A stretch of 64,000 nucleotides of DNA. Source: Castellaniella sp041677825. GTDB taxonomy: Bacteria > Pseudomonadota > Gammaproteobacteria > Burkholderiales > Burkholderiaceae_B. Below the pieces are notes generated by a model, which saw only the letters and a list, made by a program, of their open reading frames with translations, was not told where the DNA came from and made no database searches. The stretch is taken from contig NZ_JBAYPG010000015.1 of assembly GCF_041677825.1 (NCBI RefSeq), positions 12,409 to 76,408 of the forward strand, written 5' to 3'. Positions 37,448-46,848 of this stretch are shown here, one piece after another. Both the position numbers and the translations under genes were made by a program. Position 1 is the stretch's first letter. The number at the start of each line of letters is the position of its first letter.

Positions 37448-37684
37448 TCAGACCCGTTCGCCGCGGGCGCGCATGTCGGCCAGCACGGCATCGATACCGA
37501 CCTTGTCGATCGTGCGCAAGGCCTGGGTGGATACGCGCAGGCGTACCCAGCGGTTTTCGGATTCAACCCAGAACCGGCGAGACTGCAGATTGGGCAGGAA
37601 ACGCCGCTTGGTCTTGTTGTTGGCGTGAGAAACGTTATTGCCCACCATCGGGCCCTTGCCGGTCACTTGGCATACGCGTGCCAT
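37448..37684 (-). CDS. rpmB: 50S ribosomal protein L28
   Basis: A 78-residue protein with the L28 start MARVCQVTGKGPMVGNNVSH and core RRFLPNLQSRRFWVE. rpmB-rpmG is the standard pair in proteobacteria. Confidence 0.97.
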   Translation of the reverse strand: MARVCQVTGKGPMVGNNVSHANNKTKRRFLPNLQSRRFWVESENRWVRLRVSTQALRTIDKVGIDAVLADMRARGERV

Positions 37685-37749
37685 GGCCTCACCTTTTTTA
37701 GTGTCTATACTGGAAAGCCTTGCATTCTACTTTGAAATGAGTAGATAGA

Positions 37750-38961
37750 TCAAGCGCCCTGGTGCACGGTGCCCTGGTGCATGGCAAATCGCCCGGCGAG
37801 CCAGGATAGCGTTGCACAGGCCGTCAGGGCGGCTGCCAGGGGCAGTGGGGTCTGCGCATGCCAGATGCTGACCCCGTAACCGGCGAGCGCGCCGCTGAAC
37901 ATTTGCAGTGAGCCCATGAGCGCGGACGCGGTGCCCAGCCGTGGCCCCTGCTCGGCCAGGCCCAGCGCCGTTGCGTTGGGCACCACGAAACCCTGGCTGG
38001 CCATGAAGCCCATCAGGCACAGCATCAGCCAGATCAGGCTGATGAGGCCGAGCAGCGTGAGAACGAGCGCACAGGCTGTCATCAGCACCAGAAAGAACTG
38101 GGCACGCCTGAGCAATTGCACGGGCGCATGGCGTTCGAGCAGGCGTGCGCTGATCTGCGAGGCGAGGATGAGGGACATCGCGTTCAGCCCGAACAGCAGG
38201 CCGAACCAGCGCGGATCCACGCCATAGATGGAAATGAAAACCTGTGGGGATGCGGCGATGTAGGCGAACATCCCGGCCGAGCCTAGGCCGCCGGCCAGAC
38301 TGTAGCCCATGAAGCCCCGGTGACGCAGCAGATGCATGAAGTTGCGTGCGATGGTGCGCACGGCCAGAGGGCTGCGTGCCCCCGGTGGCAGTGACTCGCG
38401 CATGAACGGAATGACGATGGCCAGCAGGGCAAGCCCCATCAGCACCATGATGTAGAAGACGGCACGCCAGGAACCCAGGGTGACCGCCTGGCCACCCATC
38501 AGAGGGGCCAGTATGGGCATCACGCCCATGACCAGCATCAGCAGTGACAGCGCCTGGGCGGCCGCACGGGTATCCAGGTGGTCCCGGATGACGGCCCGCG
38601 GGATCACCATGCCCGCAGCACCGCCGAATGCCTGCACGACGCGCCAGATGAGCAGTGCCCCGATGCTGTCGCTGTGCGCACAGGCCAGGGAGGCGAGCGT
38701 GAACAGAACCAGGCCGGCCACCAGCGGTGGCTTGCGCCCGTAGCGATCGGCCAGTGGGCCGTAGATCAGTTGCGCCAGTGCCAGGCCCAGAAGGTAGCTG
38801 GCCAGCGTACGTTCGACCAGGCCCTGCGGTACCTGCAGGTCTTTGGCGATGGCCCCGAAGGCTGGCAGGTACATGTCGATGGCCAACGGCCCCAGGGCGG
38901 CCAGGGCACCCATGAGGATCAGCCATGGCGGTACCGTCAATGTGGAGGTTCGGGGGCTCAT
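37750..38961 (-). CDS. Bcr/CflA family MFS drug-efflux transporter
   Basis: A 403-residue major facilitator with about 12 hydrophobic helices. LGPLAIDMYLPAFGAIA at the N-terminus, GPLADRYGRKPPLVAGL (loop 2-3 motif A) and RVVQAFGGAAGMVIPRAVIRD (motif C region) identify the DHA1 Bcr/CflA group, proton-driven exporters of drugs or small metabolites. The ATG at 38961 (MSPRTSTL) was preferred over a longer frame to 39030, which overlaps the cfa promoter region. The substrate is unknown. Confidence 0.9.
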   Translation of the reverse strand: MSPRTSTLTVPPWLILMGALAALGPLAIDMYLPAFGAIAKDLQVPQGLVERTLASYLLGLALAQLIYGPLADRYGRKPPLVAGLVLFTLASLACAHSDSIGALLIWRVVQAFGGAAGMVIPRAVIRDHLDTRAAAQALSLLMLVMGVMPILAPLMGGQAVTLGSWRAVFYIMVLMGLALLAIVIPFMRESLPPGARSPLAVRTIARNFMHLLRHRGFMGYSLAGGLGSAGMFAYIAASPQVFISIYGVDPRWFGLLFGLNAMSLILASQISARLLERHAPVQLLRRAQFFLVLMTACALVLTLLGLISLIWLMLCLMGFMASQGFVVPNATALGLAEQGPRLGTASALMGSLQMFSGALAGYGVSIWHAQTPLPLAAALTACATLSWLAGRFAMHQGTVHQGA

Positions 38962-39080
38962 GAGTACGTCAGGCAGCGCAGAAGGCGCTACTATAACAAG
39001 ATGTTTTCCGGCGCTTGGCTTCCGGTGCACTCAGGGCCCGGACCTGGCCGCTTACTCAATGACCACAAGAGGAGGTTCTT

Positions 39081-40352
39081 TTGGCAGCGCTCACGTCCCT
39101 GATCGAAAATAAACTGGCATCCTTGCCGGTCAGCGTGTCCATGCAAATGCCCGATGGCAAGAAGCTGGGTCCGGCCGATGCCGACATCCGCCTGCAGGTT
39201 CATGATTCCGTGGTGCTGGCGCATGTTGCGTCGGGTGAAGTCGGTGTCCTGGGCGAAGATTACGTCGAAGGCCGGTTCGACTTCGATGGCTCGATGCGCG
39301 ACATGATGCGCCTGGCTGTCGGTATTCTGCCCGGTTCGCCCATCGATGCCGCCGAAAAGGGCTGGTTCACCAGTCTGGTGCGTCGCCTGGTCTCGGTGTG
39401 GCGGCATTCCATCGAACGCGACGCGCGGCAGATCGAGTTCCATTACGATCTGTCCGATGATTTCTACGGCCTGTGGCTGGATCCTCGCCGGGTCTATTCA
39501 TGTGCATACTACCGCGAGCCCGACTACACCCTGGCGCAGGCCCAGGAAGCCAAGCTCGACCACATCTGCCGCAAGCTCGCGCTCAAGCCGGGCGAACGTT
39601 TTCTCGATGTCGGCGGCGGCTGGGGGGGGCTCATGCTATGGGCTGCCGAACACTACGATGTCGATGTCACCGGCATCACCCTGTCGCGCAATCAGCATGC
39701 CTATGTCAATGGGCTGATCGAGCAGAAAGGGCTGGGTGGGCGCGTGCGTTTCGAACTGCTCGATTACCGCAAGCTGGATGAATCCCGCCCGTACGACAAG
39801 ATCGCGTCCGTAGGCATGTTCGAGCACGTGGGCCGGGCCCAGCTCACAGCCTATTTCGGCAAGTTGTTGCGCCTGGTCCGGCCTGGCGGGCTGATCATGA
39901 ATCATGGCATCACGGCGGGGGGCCTGAGCAACAGTGAACTGGGTGCCGGCATGGGCGGCTTCATCGAAAAATACATCTTCCCCGGCGGTGAACTCTCGCA
40001 CATCCATTTCGTGATGCAGACCCTGTCCGAGGCGGGGCTCGAGGCGTACGACGTCGAAAACCTCCGGCCACATTATGCGCGTACGTTATGGGCCTGGAGC
40101 GATGCGCTCGAGGCCCGGCTGCCCGAGGCCCGTGCAACGCTCAGTTCGCCGCAGGGCGAGCGCTCCCTGCGCGCGTACCGCATGTATCTGGCCGGTTGCG
40201 CAATGGGTTTCGAGCACGGCTGGATCGCGTTGCACCAGATTCTGGCCGGGCCGCAGCCTGAGGGGCGTTCCGATGAACTCGATTGCCCCGAGGGCCAGGC
40301 CTATCCCTGGCGCCGAGGCTATATTTACCAGCCCGACAAACTGCCGGGCTGA
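39081..40352 (+). CDS. cfa: Cyclopropane-fatty-acyl-phospholipid synthase
   Basis: Transfers a methylene from S-adenosylmethionine to unsaturated acyl chains in membrane phospholipids, often on entry to stationary phase or under stress. It has 423 residues. The SAM motif is LDVGGGWGGLMLWA, and YSCAYYREPDYTLAQAQ, VGMFEHVG and the C-terminal RTLWAW follow family order. The start is TTG at 39081, six bases after a perfect AGGAGG. A strong terminator follows. Confidence 0.95.
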   Translation: MAALTSLIENKLASLPVSVSMQMPDGKKLGPADADIRLQVHDSVVLAHVASGEVGVLGEDYVEGRFDFDGSMRDMMRLAVGILPGSPIDAAEKGWFTSLVRRLVSVWRHSIERDARQIEFHYDLSDDFYGLWLDPRRVYSCAYYREPDYTLAQAQEAKLDHICRKLALKPGERFLDVGGGWGGLMLWAAEHYDVDVTGITLSRNQHAYVNGLIEQKGLGGRVRFELLDYRKLDESRPYDKIASVGMFEHVGRAQLTAYFGKLLRLVRPGGLIMNHGITAGGLSNSELGAGMGGFIEKYIFPGGELSHIHFVMQTLSEAGLEAYDVENLRPHYARTLWAWSDALEARLPEARATLSSPQGERSLRAYRMYLAGCAMGFEHGWIALHQILAGPQPEGRSDELDCPEGQAYPWRRGYIYQPDKLPG

Positions 40353-40374
40353 GCCACCCGAGTGGCGGCATATG

Positions 40375-40396
40375 GGGCCCTGCGGGGCCCTTTTTT
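40375..40396 (+). terminator. Rho-independent terminator of cfa
   Basis: GGGCCC (40375-40380) and GGGCCC (40385-40390) form a 6-bp stem with loop tgcg, followed by six T. It lies 22 bases after the cfa stop. Confidence 0.92.
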
Positions 40397-40672
40397 CATG
40401 GTTGCCAAGGGGCTCATGAAAAGGCTGTTTTTATGATTGCGTTTCATTTTCTGCCATCTTGCATGTAAAATGGGCGTTTTGCTGTAGAAAGCATTTGCCT
40501 TGGCTGCGCCCGAATGTCTCGGGTGGTGCCTGTGTCAGAAGTGCCCCGCGGCACTGGCAATGCTGGTATGTATTGGCGGCTCGAACAGCCGTTTTCCGCA
40601 CACCCTCCCCCAAGCTATGGCGCCGGCCCGTACCCTTCGGGCCGACGTCTCCGTAACCCAAAGGAGGCTTCA
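40397..40672 (+). promoter_or_regulatory. Long structured leader of the betaine-type ABC operon
   Basis: This 276-base stretch has no gene. A weak promoter-like pair TTTCAT (40442-40447) and TAAAAT (40466-40471) is 18 bp apart. Four short hairpins follow: 40509-40523 (CCCGA/TCGGG), 40540-40555 (AGTGCC/GGCACT), 40577-40591 (CGGCT/AGCCG, then TTTT) and 40624-40644 (CGGCCCG/CGGGCCG). The third resembles a small terminator, so attenuation or riboswitch-like control is possible. I do not match it to a known class. Confidence 0.45.
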
Positions 40673-41716
40673 ATGTCCAAATCCAATCCTTCCAATTCTC
40701 CCAGCCGGCTGACGCGCTCGGCCCTGGGCCTGGCGTTTGCCGCCACTCTGGCCGGTCTGTCCATGGCGCCTGCGGCAGCACAGGCGGCCGATGCGGTGCA
40801 ATGCGAGCTCGATCGCCCCATGCGTTTTGGCGGCATGAACTGGGAATCCAACCTGGTGCTCGTCGAGGTCGAGCGGTTCATCGTCGAGCATGGCTATGGC
40901 TGCGACTCCGAGGTTCTGCCTACTGAAACGCTGCCCGCCCTGGCGGCGCTCGAGCGGGGTGACCTCGACATCAACACCGAAGTCTGGCTCAACAGCGTGC
41001 TCGAGCCCTGGAATCAGGCCGAGGCCACGGGCAAGGTCAAGCGCATCGGCGACATCTATATGGGCGGTGAAGCCTGGTTCATCCCGAAATACACGGCCGA
41101 GCGCCTGCCCGACCTCAAGAAAGCTGCAGATCTGCCCAAATACTGGGAAGACTTCAAGGATCCGGAAATGCCCTCCAAGGGCCGCTTCTATGGCTGCCCT
41201 GCAGGCTGGGGCTGTGAAATCGTGAGCACCAACCTCTTCAAGGCCCTGGGGCTGGGGGATACGTTCACCCTGTTTTCCCCGGGCACGGGCGCCACCCAGA
41301 AGGCTGCACTCACTGCGGCCTATAACCGGGGCGAGAATATCGTCTTCTACTACTGGTATCCGACGCCGGTCGTCGGCTCCATGGATCTGGTGAAGCTCGA
41401 ACTGCCACCCTATGACGCCGACAAGCAGAAGTGCCTGACCGACCCCGACTGCACCGACCCGCAGGCCTCCGATTACCCTGAAAATCCGGTATTCACGGCC
41501 GTCAGTGCCGGATTCATCGAAGCGGCGCCGAAGCTGACCGAGTTTCTCTCGAAAGTGTCGGTGCCGCTCGATGACATGGGCGCAGCCATGGCCTACATGG
41601 ATGAGCATGAAGCCGAGCCGGATGAAACCGCCGACTGGTTCCTGAAGAACAAACAGGATGTCTGGACCCAGTGGTTGCCAGCCGATGTATCCGAGCGGGT
41701 CAAGGCAGCGCTGTAA
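40673..41716 (+). CDS. proX: Glycine betaine/proline-type ABC transporter, substrate-binding protein
   Basis: Periplasmic binding protein of the OpuAC/ProX family, 347 residues. A Sec signal peptide ends near ALAAQA (about residues 13-38). FGGMNWESNLVLVEVERFIVEHGYG and DINTEVWLNSVLEPW are family landmarks, and aromatic residues such as those in VFYYWYP suit a quaternary-amine cage. AAGGAGG precedes ATG 40673. It is followed nine bases later by the permease gene. Betaine, choline or proline betaine are likely ligands; the exact one is inferred. Confidence 0.9.
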   Translation: MSKSNPSNSPSRLTRSALGLAFAATLAGLSMAPAAAQAADAVQCELDRPMRFGGMNWESNLVLVEVERFIVEHGYGCDSEVLPTETLPALAALERGDLDINTEVWLNSVLEPWNQAEATGKVKRIGDIYMGGEAWFIPKYTAERLPDLKKAADLPKYWEDFKDPEMPSKGRFYGCPAGWGCEIVSTNLFKALGLGDTFTLFSPGTGATQKAALTAAYNRGENIVFYYWYPTPVVGSMDLVKLELPPYDADKQKCLTDPDCTDPQASDYPENPVFTAVSAGFIEAAPKLTEFLSKVSVPLDDMGAAMAYMDEHEAEPDETADWFLKNKQDVWTQWLPADVSERVKAAL

Positions 41717-41725
41717 GGGCCTGCC

Positions 41726-42580
41726 ATGTTTCCCGAACTGATCTCGGCCCGGGATCTGCAGCGGCCCATTGACGCCTTCGTCAATGGGCTGGTCATGGAG
41801 TATTCGGATGTGCTCCGGGCGCTGACCCAGCCGCTGCTCGATCTGCTCATCTGGGCCGACAACCTGCTGCGCCAGTCACCCTGGTGGGCCATCATCCTGG
41901 TGGTCATGGGGGTGGCCTGGGTGGCCAGCCGCAAACTGCGCTTCAGCGTGGCCATGGGGGCCTTGCTGGGGGCTCTGGGGGCCATCGGCCTCTGGGAAGC
42001 CTCCATGCAGACCCTGTCGCTCATGCTGGTGGCCGTCGCTTTTTCGGTGCTGCTGGGTATTCCCGTGGGCATCGCCATGGCCAGCTTTCGCTGGGTGCGC
42101 TCAGCCATGCTGCCCGTGCTCGACGTCATGCAGACCATGCCGAGCTTCGTGTACCTGATTCCGGTGGTGATGCTGTTCAATCTGGGCAAGCTGGCGGCCC
42201 TGTTTGCGACGGTGATCTACGCCGTACCACCGGTCATCCGGCTCACCGACCTGGGTATCCGGCTGGTCGATCCCGAGGTTCTCGAGGCGTCACGCGCGTT
42301 CGGGGCCAGCCGTACACGGCAGCTGTTCGGTGTGCAGTTGCCGCTGGCGCTGCCGAACATCATGGCTGGCATCAACCAGACCACGATGATGGCCCTGGCG
42401 ATGGTGGTGATCGCTTCCATGATCGGGGTGCGCGGCCTGGGTTACGAGGTGCTGCAGGGCATCAACCGCCTGCAGGTCGGCCGTGGGCTTCTGGCCGGGC
42501 TGGGCATCGTCGTGCTGGCCATCATCTTCGACCGCATCACGCAGAAATTTGGCCAGCGTCAACAGATGCGCGGAGCCTGA
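41726..42580 (+). CDS. proW: Glycine betaine/proline-type ABC transporter, permease
   Basis: A 284-residue inner-membrane permease of the ProW/OpuAB family with about six helices. The cytoplasmic coupling segment EASRAFGASRTRQLFGVQLPLALPNIMAGI holds the EAA loop. It lies between the binding-protein and ATPase genes in one operon and is one base from the ATPase start. Confidence 0.93.
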   Translation: MFPELISARDLQRPIDAFVNGLVMEYSDVLRALTQPLLDLLIWADNLLRQSPWWAIILVVMGVAWVASRKLRFSVAMGALLGALGAIGLWEASMQTLSLMLVAVAFSVLLGIPVGIAMASFRWVRSAMLPVLDVMQTMPSFVYLIPVVMLFNLGKLAALFATVIYAVPPVIRLTDLGIRLVDPEVLEASRAFGASRTRQLFGVQLPLALPNIMAGINQTTMMALAMVVIASMIGVRGLGYEVLQGINRLQVGRGLLAGLGIVVLAIIFDRITQKFGQRQQMRGA

Positions 42581-42581
42581 C

Positions 42582-43862
42582 ATGGATAAAATCGAAGTCC
42601 GCAACATCTACAAGATCTTTGGCCCACACCCGCAGCGCTGGCTGTCCGCGGCACGCGAGGGCATGTCCAAGGAAGAACTGCTCGAGCGCAGCGGCCATAC
42701 CCTGGGCCTGCGGGACATCTCGCTGTCGATCGCAGCCGGTGGCATCCACGTCATCATGGGGCTGTCCGGTTCGGGCAAATCCACCTTGATCCGGCATTTC
42801 AATCGGCTCATCGACCCCAGTGCCGGCCAGATCCTGGTCGATGGGGTCGACGTCATGGGCCTGAAGCCGCGCGAGCTCGAAACGTTCCGTCAGCAGAAGA
42901 TGAGCATGGTGTTCCAGCGCTTCGGCCTGCTGCCGCATCGTACGGTACTCGACAATGCAGCCTACGGGCTGGCCGTGCAGGGCATGCGCCGCGCCGAGCG
43001 CAATCAGCGCGCCATGCACTGGCTCGAACAGGTTGGCCTGTCCGGCTTCGAGGCGCAGTATCCCCATCAGCTGTCCGGCGGCATGCAGCAACGTGTGGGG
43101 CTGGCGCGTGCGCTGGCCACCGATGCGGAAATCCTGCTGATGGACGAGGCGTTCTCGGCACTCGATCCCCTGATCCGCCACGAAATGCAGGACCAGCTGC
43201 TGGCACTGCAGGCCCGGCTGAACAAGACCATCGTATTCATCACCCATGATCTGGATGAGGCCCTGCGCCTGGGGAACCGGATTGCGATCCTGAAGGATGG
43301 CGAGCTCATCCAGGACGGCACGCCCGAGGATATCCTGCTGTCGCCGGCCAACGATTACATCGAGTCCTTCCTGCAGGACGTCAATCGGGGCAAGGTGCTG
43401 AACGCTTCGCATGCGGTGGGCGAACGCCCGCTGACGCTCACCATGCGCACCTATCCGGCACATGCGCTCGAGCGGCTGGCTGCACGCGGCTATGACTACG
43501 CAGCGGTACTCGATGGCAAGCGGCTGGCAGGTGTCCTGATGCGCGACGATGCCCAGCGTGCCGTCAACGAAGGTGCGCGCGATATTTCCCGTTTCTTGAC
43601 GGACATGGCGTCGGTACCGGCGTCCGAAGGCCTGGATCAGGTTCTGGCACGCCTGTTGCGCACCCCGGCCCCCCTGGCCGTTACCGATGATCAGGGTGAG
43701 TTCCTGGGCGTCCTGTCACGCAGCAAGGTCGTCGAGTTGGTCACGACCCGACCCAATGGCGAGAACGGGGCAGACGCATCAGGTGCGGCGCCGATCCCCG
43801 CAGAGGCGGCGTCGACCCACGCCCAAGGGCAAGCAGAGAGCCGTACCGGGCAGGCAGCCTGA
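42582..43862 (+). CDS. proV: Glycine betaine/proline-type ABC transporter, ATP-binding protein
   Basis: A 426-residue ATPase. Walker A GLSGSGKST is at 60-68, the signature is LSGGMQQR and Walker B ILLMDEAFSALDP. After about residue 285 there are two CBS-like segments (DYAAVLDGKRLAGVLM; PLAVTDDQGEFLGVLSRSKVVEL), as in ProV/OpuAA, where they sense ionic strength. The last 35 residues are Ala/Gly-rich. ATG 42582 was chosen as the family N-terminus. Confidence 0.94.
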   Translation: MDKIEVRNIYKIFGPHPQRWLSAAREGMSKEELLERSGHTLGLRDISLSIAAGGIHVIMGLSGSGKSTLIRHFNRLIDPSAGQILVDGVDVMGLKPRELETFRQQKMSMVFQRFGLLPHRTVLDNAAYGLAVQGMRRAERNQRAMHWLEQVGLSGFEAQYPHQLSGGMQQRVGLARALATDAEILLMDEAFSALDPLIRHEMQDQLLALQARLNKTIVFITHDLDEALRLGNRIAILKDGELIQDGTPEDILLSPANDYIESFLQDVNRGKVLNASHAVGERPLTLTMRTYPAHALERLAARGYDYAAVLDGKRLAGVLMRDDAQRAVNEGARDISRFLTDMASVPASEGLDQVLARLLRTPAPLAVTDDQGEFLGVLSRSKVVELVTTRPNGENGADASGAAPIPAEAASTHAQGQAESRTGQAA

Positions 43863-43927
43863 CAGCAGGCCCGGGTTTGCAGGGCCGGGGCCGCCCGCCG
43901 CCGTTTGCCCGGCCATGCCGCGTGCGG

Positions 43928-45679
43928 TCATCCGTGCAGCCTCAGCAGGCGGAACATTTCGTGGCGATCGGGGCCGCGCCGACCCTCCCATAGCGCAGGC
44001 TGATCTGCCCTGGCCGCCGTGCCCTTGCGCAGTTCATCGGGGTCCAGTTGCTGGAGCAGCAGCGGGCAACGGCCGTCGAAGCTGAATTCCAACTGCTCGA
44101 ACACGTAAAAAGAGGCCCGCTGGCCACTGCCCAGATCCTGGGCGCGTACGCATTCGCCGGCCCGTTGGTGCTGGCGCAGGGCCTGGGCCAATGAGGCCGA
44201 GACATCACGATAGCTGCGGGCGTAATCGAGGGCGGGCATCCACAGGGTGGCGAGCAGCAGCCAGGTGGCAATCAGCCCGCCGGCGGACAGCGCCGTACCG
44301 CGCCATAGCCCTGCCGGGCGGCTGCGCAGGCGCCAACCCACCAGGGCCAGCCAGGCGAGGGTGCCCAGTATGGCCAGCACTGTGGCAGGCCAGGCCACGT
44401 GAATGTACAGACCGCGGGTCTGGCGCGCAATATTGGCCGCGATCTGTGCCGGCCAGCCCGTTTGCAGGGCGATCCAGCCGAGCCAGACGGTCGCCGCAGT
44501 GAGCGTGAAGCACATGATGGCAAACCAGTCGAGCGTGTTCACCACCCCGCGGCGCAATGTGGGTAGCGCCAGGGCCGCCAGAATGGCGGAGGGTACGGCC
44601 AGTGTGGCATATTCGGGCTCGAATGGCTGCCGCGAGAAGATCAGGACCGCCAGTGCGCCCGCCAGAAAGCCTGCAGGAATGCGTACATGCGCAGCGCCCA
44701 GCCATCTGCGCCAACGCCACAGGGCGACCAGCACCAGCGGCCAGGTCGGCCACAGAAACCAGGGCAGATCGCGCAGGACGCTGATCAGGGATGAACTCGA
44801 GGGCCAGCCAAACGCCTGGGCATTCCATTGCAGCCAGCCCTGAATCCAGCGCGGGTCGGTAGACTGAGCGGGGATCCACCAGGCGGCAATCAGGGCCGTG
44901 GCCAGCAGGCAGGCCAGCAGCAGCCAGCGCCGGCAGGACCAGAGTTCGCTGCCCGGTATGAAAATCAATGCCAATGCCACGAGCATGGGGGCGAGCCCCG
45001 GCCAGCCACGCGTCAGGAACGCCGCGGCCAGAGCCAGGCCCAGGGACAGCGTGCCGGACAGGGGGTGATCCAGCATGCGTGCCACGGCGTACAGGGCCAG
45101 CGCCTGGATTGCGATCAGGGCGGGCACTTCGGATGTTTCGTGCATGCGCCAGATGATGCCTACAGTGGCCACGATGAGCAGCAGGGCCGCATCCGCCAGC
45201 ATGCGGCCATAATCCCGAGGATGGGGTTCGCCCCCGAAAGGCAGGGCCAGCGGCAGGGCCTCGGGGCGCCGGCCAAGCAGGTATGTGCCGTACCAGAGGC
45301 TGCCGGAGAGCATCCCGAACCACAGCAGATTGGGCAATCGCGAGGCGATGATCCGTGCATCGATTGATGAGGGCTCCAGCCAGGCGAACAGCGGCGCGAA
45401 GAACTCGATGCTGAGCGCGCCCACCCAGGTGATCAGCGGGCCGGTGCGAGGATGGGCCAGGTCACCGACATGCGGCAGCAGCCAGGCATGAGCCTGGCCG
45501 GACAGCGCCGTGAGCATGGTGGCGAGCCCGGTGACATCATCCGGTTTCCAGGGGTCACGGTAAAACAGGCCGGCCAGGATGTAGACCAGGCCCACCACCA
45601 GCAGGAACAGCCGCGGCAGCTTGACCGCTGCGGTGGCCGTCAGGCGTGCAGGTGTGGAAGGTGGCGAATTGACAGGCAC
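43928..45679 (-). CDS. Polytopic membrane glycosyltransferase, ArnT/PMT-like
   Basis: A large integral membrane protein (about 580-610 residues) with at least ten hydrophobic segments. The first loop has FYRDPWKPDDVTG, resembling the acidic motif of GT-C enzymes (PMT/ArnT), and the C-terminal soluble part follows. It probably moves a sugar from a polyprenyl-phosphate donor onto lipid A, a glycan or a protein, but the acceptor is unknown. The open frame begins at 45769, inside the rpmE2 terminator, so I prefer GTG 45679 (MPVNSPPSTP); GTG 45733 is also possible. Convergent with proV. Confidence 0.75.
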   Translation of the reverse strand: MPVNSPPSTPARLTATAAVKLPRLFLLVVGLVYILAGLFYRDPWKPDDVTGLATMLTALSGQAHAWLLPHVGDLAHPRTGPLITWVGALSIEFFAPLFAWLEPSSIDARIIASRLPNLLWFGMLSGSLWYGTYLLGRRPEALPLALPFGGEPHPRDYGRMLADAALLLIVATVGIIWRMHETSEVPALIAIQALALYAVARMLDHPLSGTLSLGLALAAAFLTRGWPGLAPMLVALALIFIPGSELWSCRRWLLLACLLATALIAAWWIPAQSTDPRWIQGWLQWNAQAFGWPSSSSLISVLRDLPWFLWPTWPLVLVALWRWRRWLGAAHVRIPAGFLAGALAVLIFSRQPFEPEYATLAVPSAILAALALPTLRRGVVNTLDWFAIMCFTLTAATVWLGWIALQTGWPAQIAANIARQTRGLYIHVAWPATVLAILGTLAWLALVGWRLRSRPAGLWRGTALSAGGLIATWLLLATLWMPALDYARSYRDVSASLAQALRQHQRAGECVRAQDLGSGQRASFYVFEQLEFSFDGRCPLLLQQLDPDELRKGTAARADQPALWEGRRGPDRHEMFRLLRLHG

Positions 45680-45767
45680 CGTGAGACCCGGGATGTTTTG
45701 ATTCGAGTGCCCATGATATACAAGATTGCGCACCGAACCCGAGCTGTGGCGGGGTGCTGCAAAATGC

Positions 45768-45796
45768 AAGCCCCGCCGTCTGCGGGGCGGGGCTTT
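45768..45796 (-). terminator. Rho-independent terminator of rpmE2
   Basis: AAGCCCCGCC (45768-45777) and GGCGGGGCTT (45786-45795) form a 10-bp stem with an 8-nt loop. On the minus strand the stem is followed by GCATTTT. It lies just after the rpmE2 stop at 45821. Confidence 0.85.
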
Positions 45797-45820
45797 GCCG
45801 GGCCGATCGTGCGCAGTGGC

Positions 45821-46081
45821 TTATTTCTTGAGGGTGCCTGCCGTGCGGGCGAAACGTGCGCGGAACTTTTCCACCCGGCCGGTCTCGACGATGCGGGTCT
45901 GGGCGCCGGTATAGAAGGGGTGCGATTCCGACGTGACGTCGCATTTGAACAAGGGGTAGGTCTTGCCGTCGATTTCAGTGGTTTCGCGAGAATTCAGCGC
46001 CGAGCGCGAAATGAACTGATTGCCGGTCTGCAGGTCAAGGAACACGACCTCGCGGTATTCGGGATGGATGCCTTCTTTCAT
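45821..46081 (-). CDS. rpmE2: 50S ribosomal protein L31, type B
   Basis: An 86-residue L31 paralogue starting MKEGIHPEYREVVFLDLQTG, with the conserved HPFYTG near residue 54. It lacks the CxxC zinc ligands of type A L31, so it is the zinc-independent form that can replace L31 when zinc is scarce. Single-gene unit with its own terminator. Confidence 0.96.
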   Translation of the reverse strand: MKEGIHPEYREVVFLDLQTGNQFISRSALNSRETTEIDGKTYPLFKCDVTSESHPFYTGAQTRIVETGRVEKFRARFARTAGTLKK

Positions 46082-46120
46082 GGGGGTGATCCGTAAATGG
46101 CGGTAAATCTGCTATTTTAC

Positions 46121-46798
46121 TTATACTTGCCCACGTTCTGCAAGTGAGACCACCTCATGGGCGCCCACCACCAGGTGATCCAGCAGGCGTACGTCGACCA
46201 GGGCCAGCGCCTGCTTGAGTTGCCGTGTGAGGGCGATGTCTGCCGGGCTGGGCTCGGCCACGCCCGAAGGATGGTTATGGGCCAGGATCAACGCCGCTGC
46301 GTGGTGCTGCAACGCCGCCTTGACCACTTCGCGCGGGTAGATGGATGCATGTGACAGCGTGCCGCGTGCCAGTTCGACACAGTCGATGAGTTGCAGGCGC
46401 GTGTCCAGGAACAGCGCGATGCAGTGCTCGATACGTAGATGGGCCAGGCGCAGGGTGCAGAATTGCTTGACGCGCTCGGGCTGGCTGAGCGCCCGGCCCG
46501 TGCGCAAGGGCTCTTCGATGGCACGCCGGCTGAGCTCTTGCACTGCCATGAGTTCGCAGGTCTTTGCATTGCCCAGCCCCGGAAAGGCCAGCAGGGCATC
46601 GGGTTCGGCGGACAGCAGGCGGCGCAGCCCGCCAAAATGGCTGACGAGGTCGCGGCCCATCTCGATGGCATTGCGCCCCCGGGTGCCTGTGCGCAGCAGG
46701 ATGGCCAGCAATTCAGGCGTGGTCAGAACCTGCGCGCCATGCTGCAGCAATCGCTCGCGAGGACGTTCGCAGGAGGGGGATTCTGGAGTGTATGTCAT
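46121..46798 (-). CDS. radC: RadC family JAB-domain protein
   Basis: A 225-residue protein with an N-terminal helix-hairpin-helix-like segment (LLAFPGLGNAKTCELMAVQEL) and a C-terminal JAB/MPN domain with the metal motif HNHPSGVAEPSPAD. Long annotated as a DNA repair protein; its biochemical role is not established. ATG 46798 (MTYTPESPS) was chosen; a longer frame reaches 46867 into fkpB. Divergent from fkpB over 50 bases. Confidence 0.93.
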   Translation of the reverse strand: MTYTPESPSCERPRERLLQHGAQVLTTPELLAILLRTGTRGRNAIEMGRDLVSHFGGLRRLLSAEPDALLAFPGLGNAKTCELMAVQELSRRAIEEPLRTGRALSQPERVKQFCTLRLAHLRIEHCIALFLDTRLQLIDCVELARGTLSHASIYPREVVKAALQHHAAALILAHNHPSGVAEPSPADIALTRQLKQALALVDVRLLDHLVVGAHEVVSLAERGQV

Positions 46799-46848
46799 GA
46801 TAGGCCCTAAAATCATGATATGTTTCACAAGTACGCCACGGTGGTATT

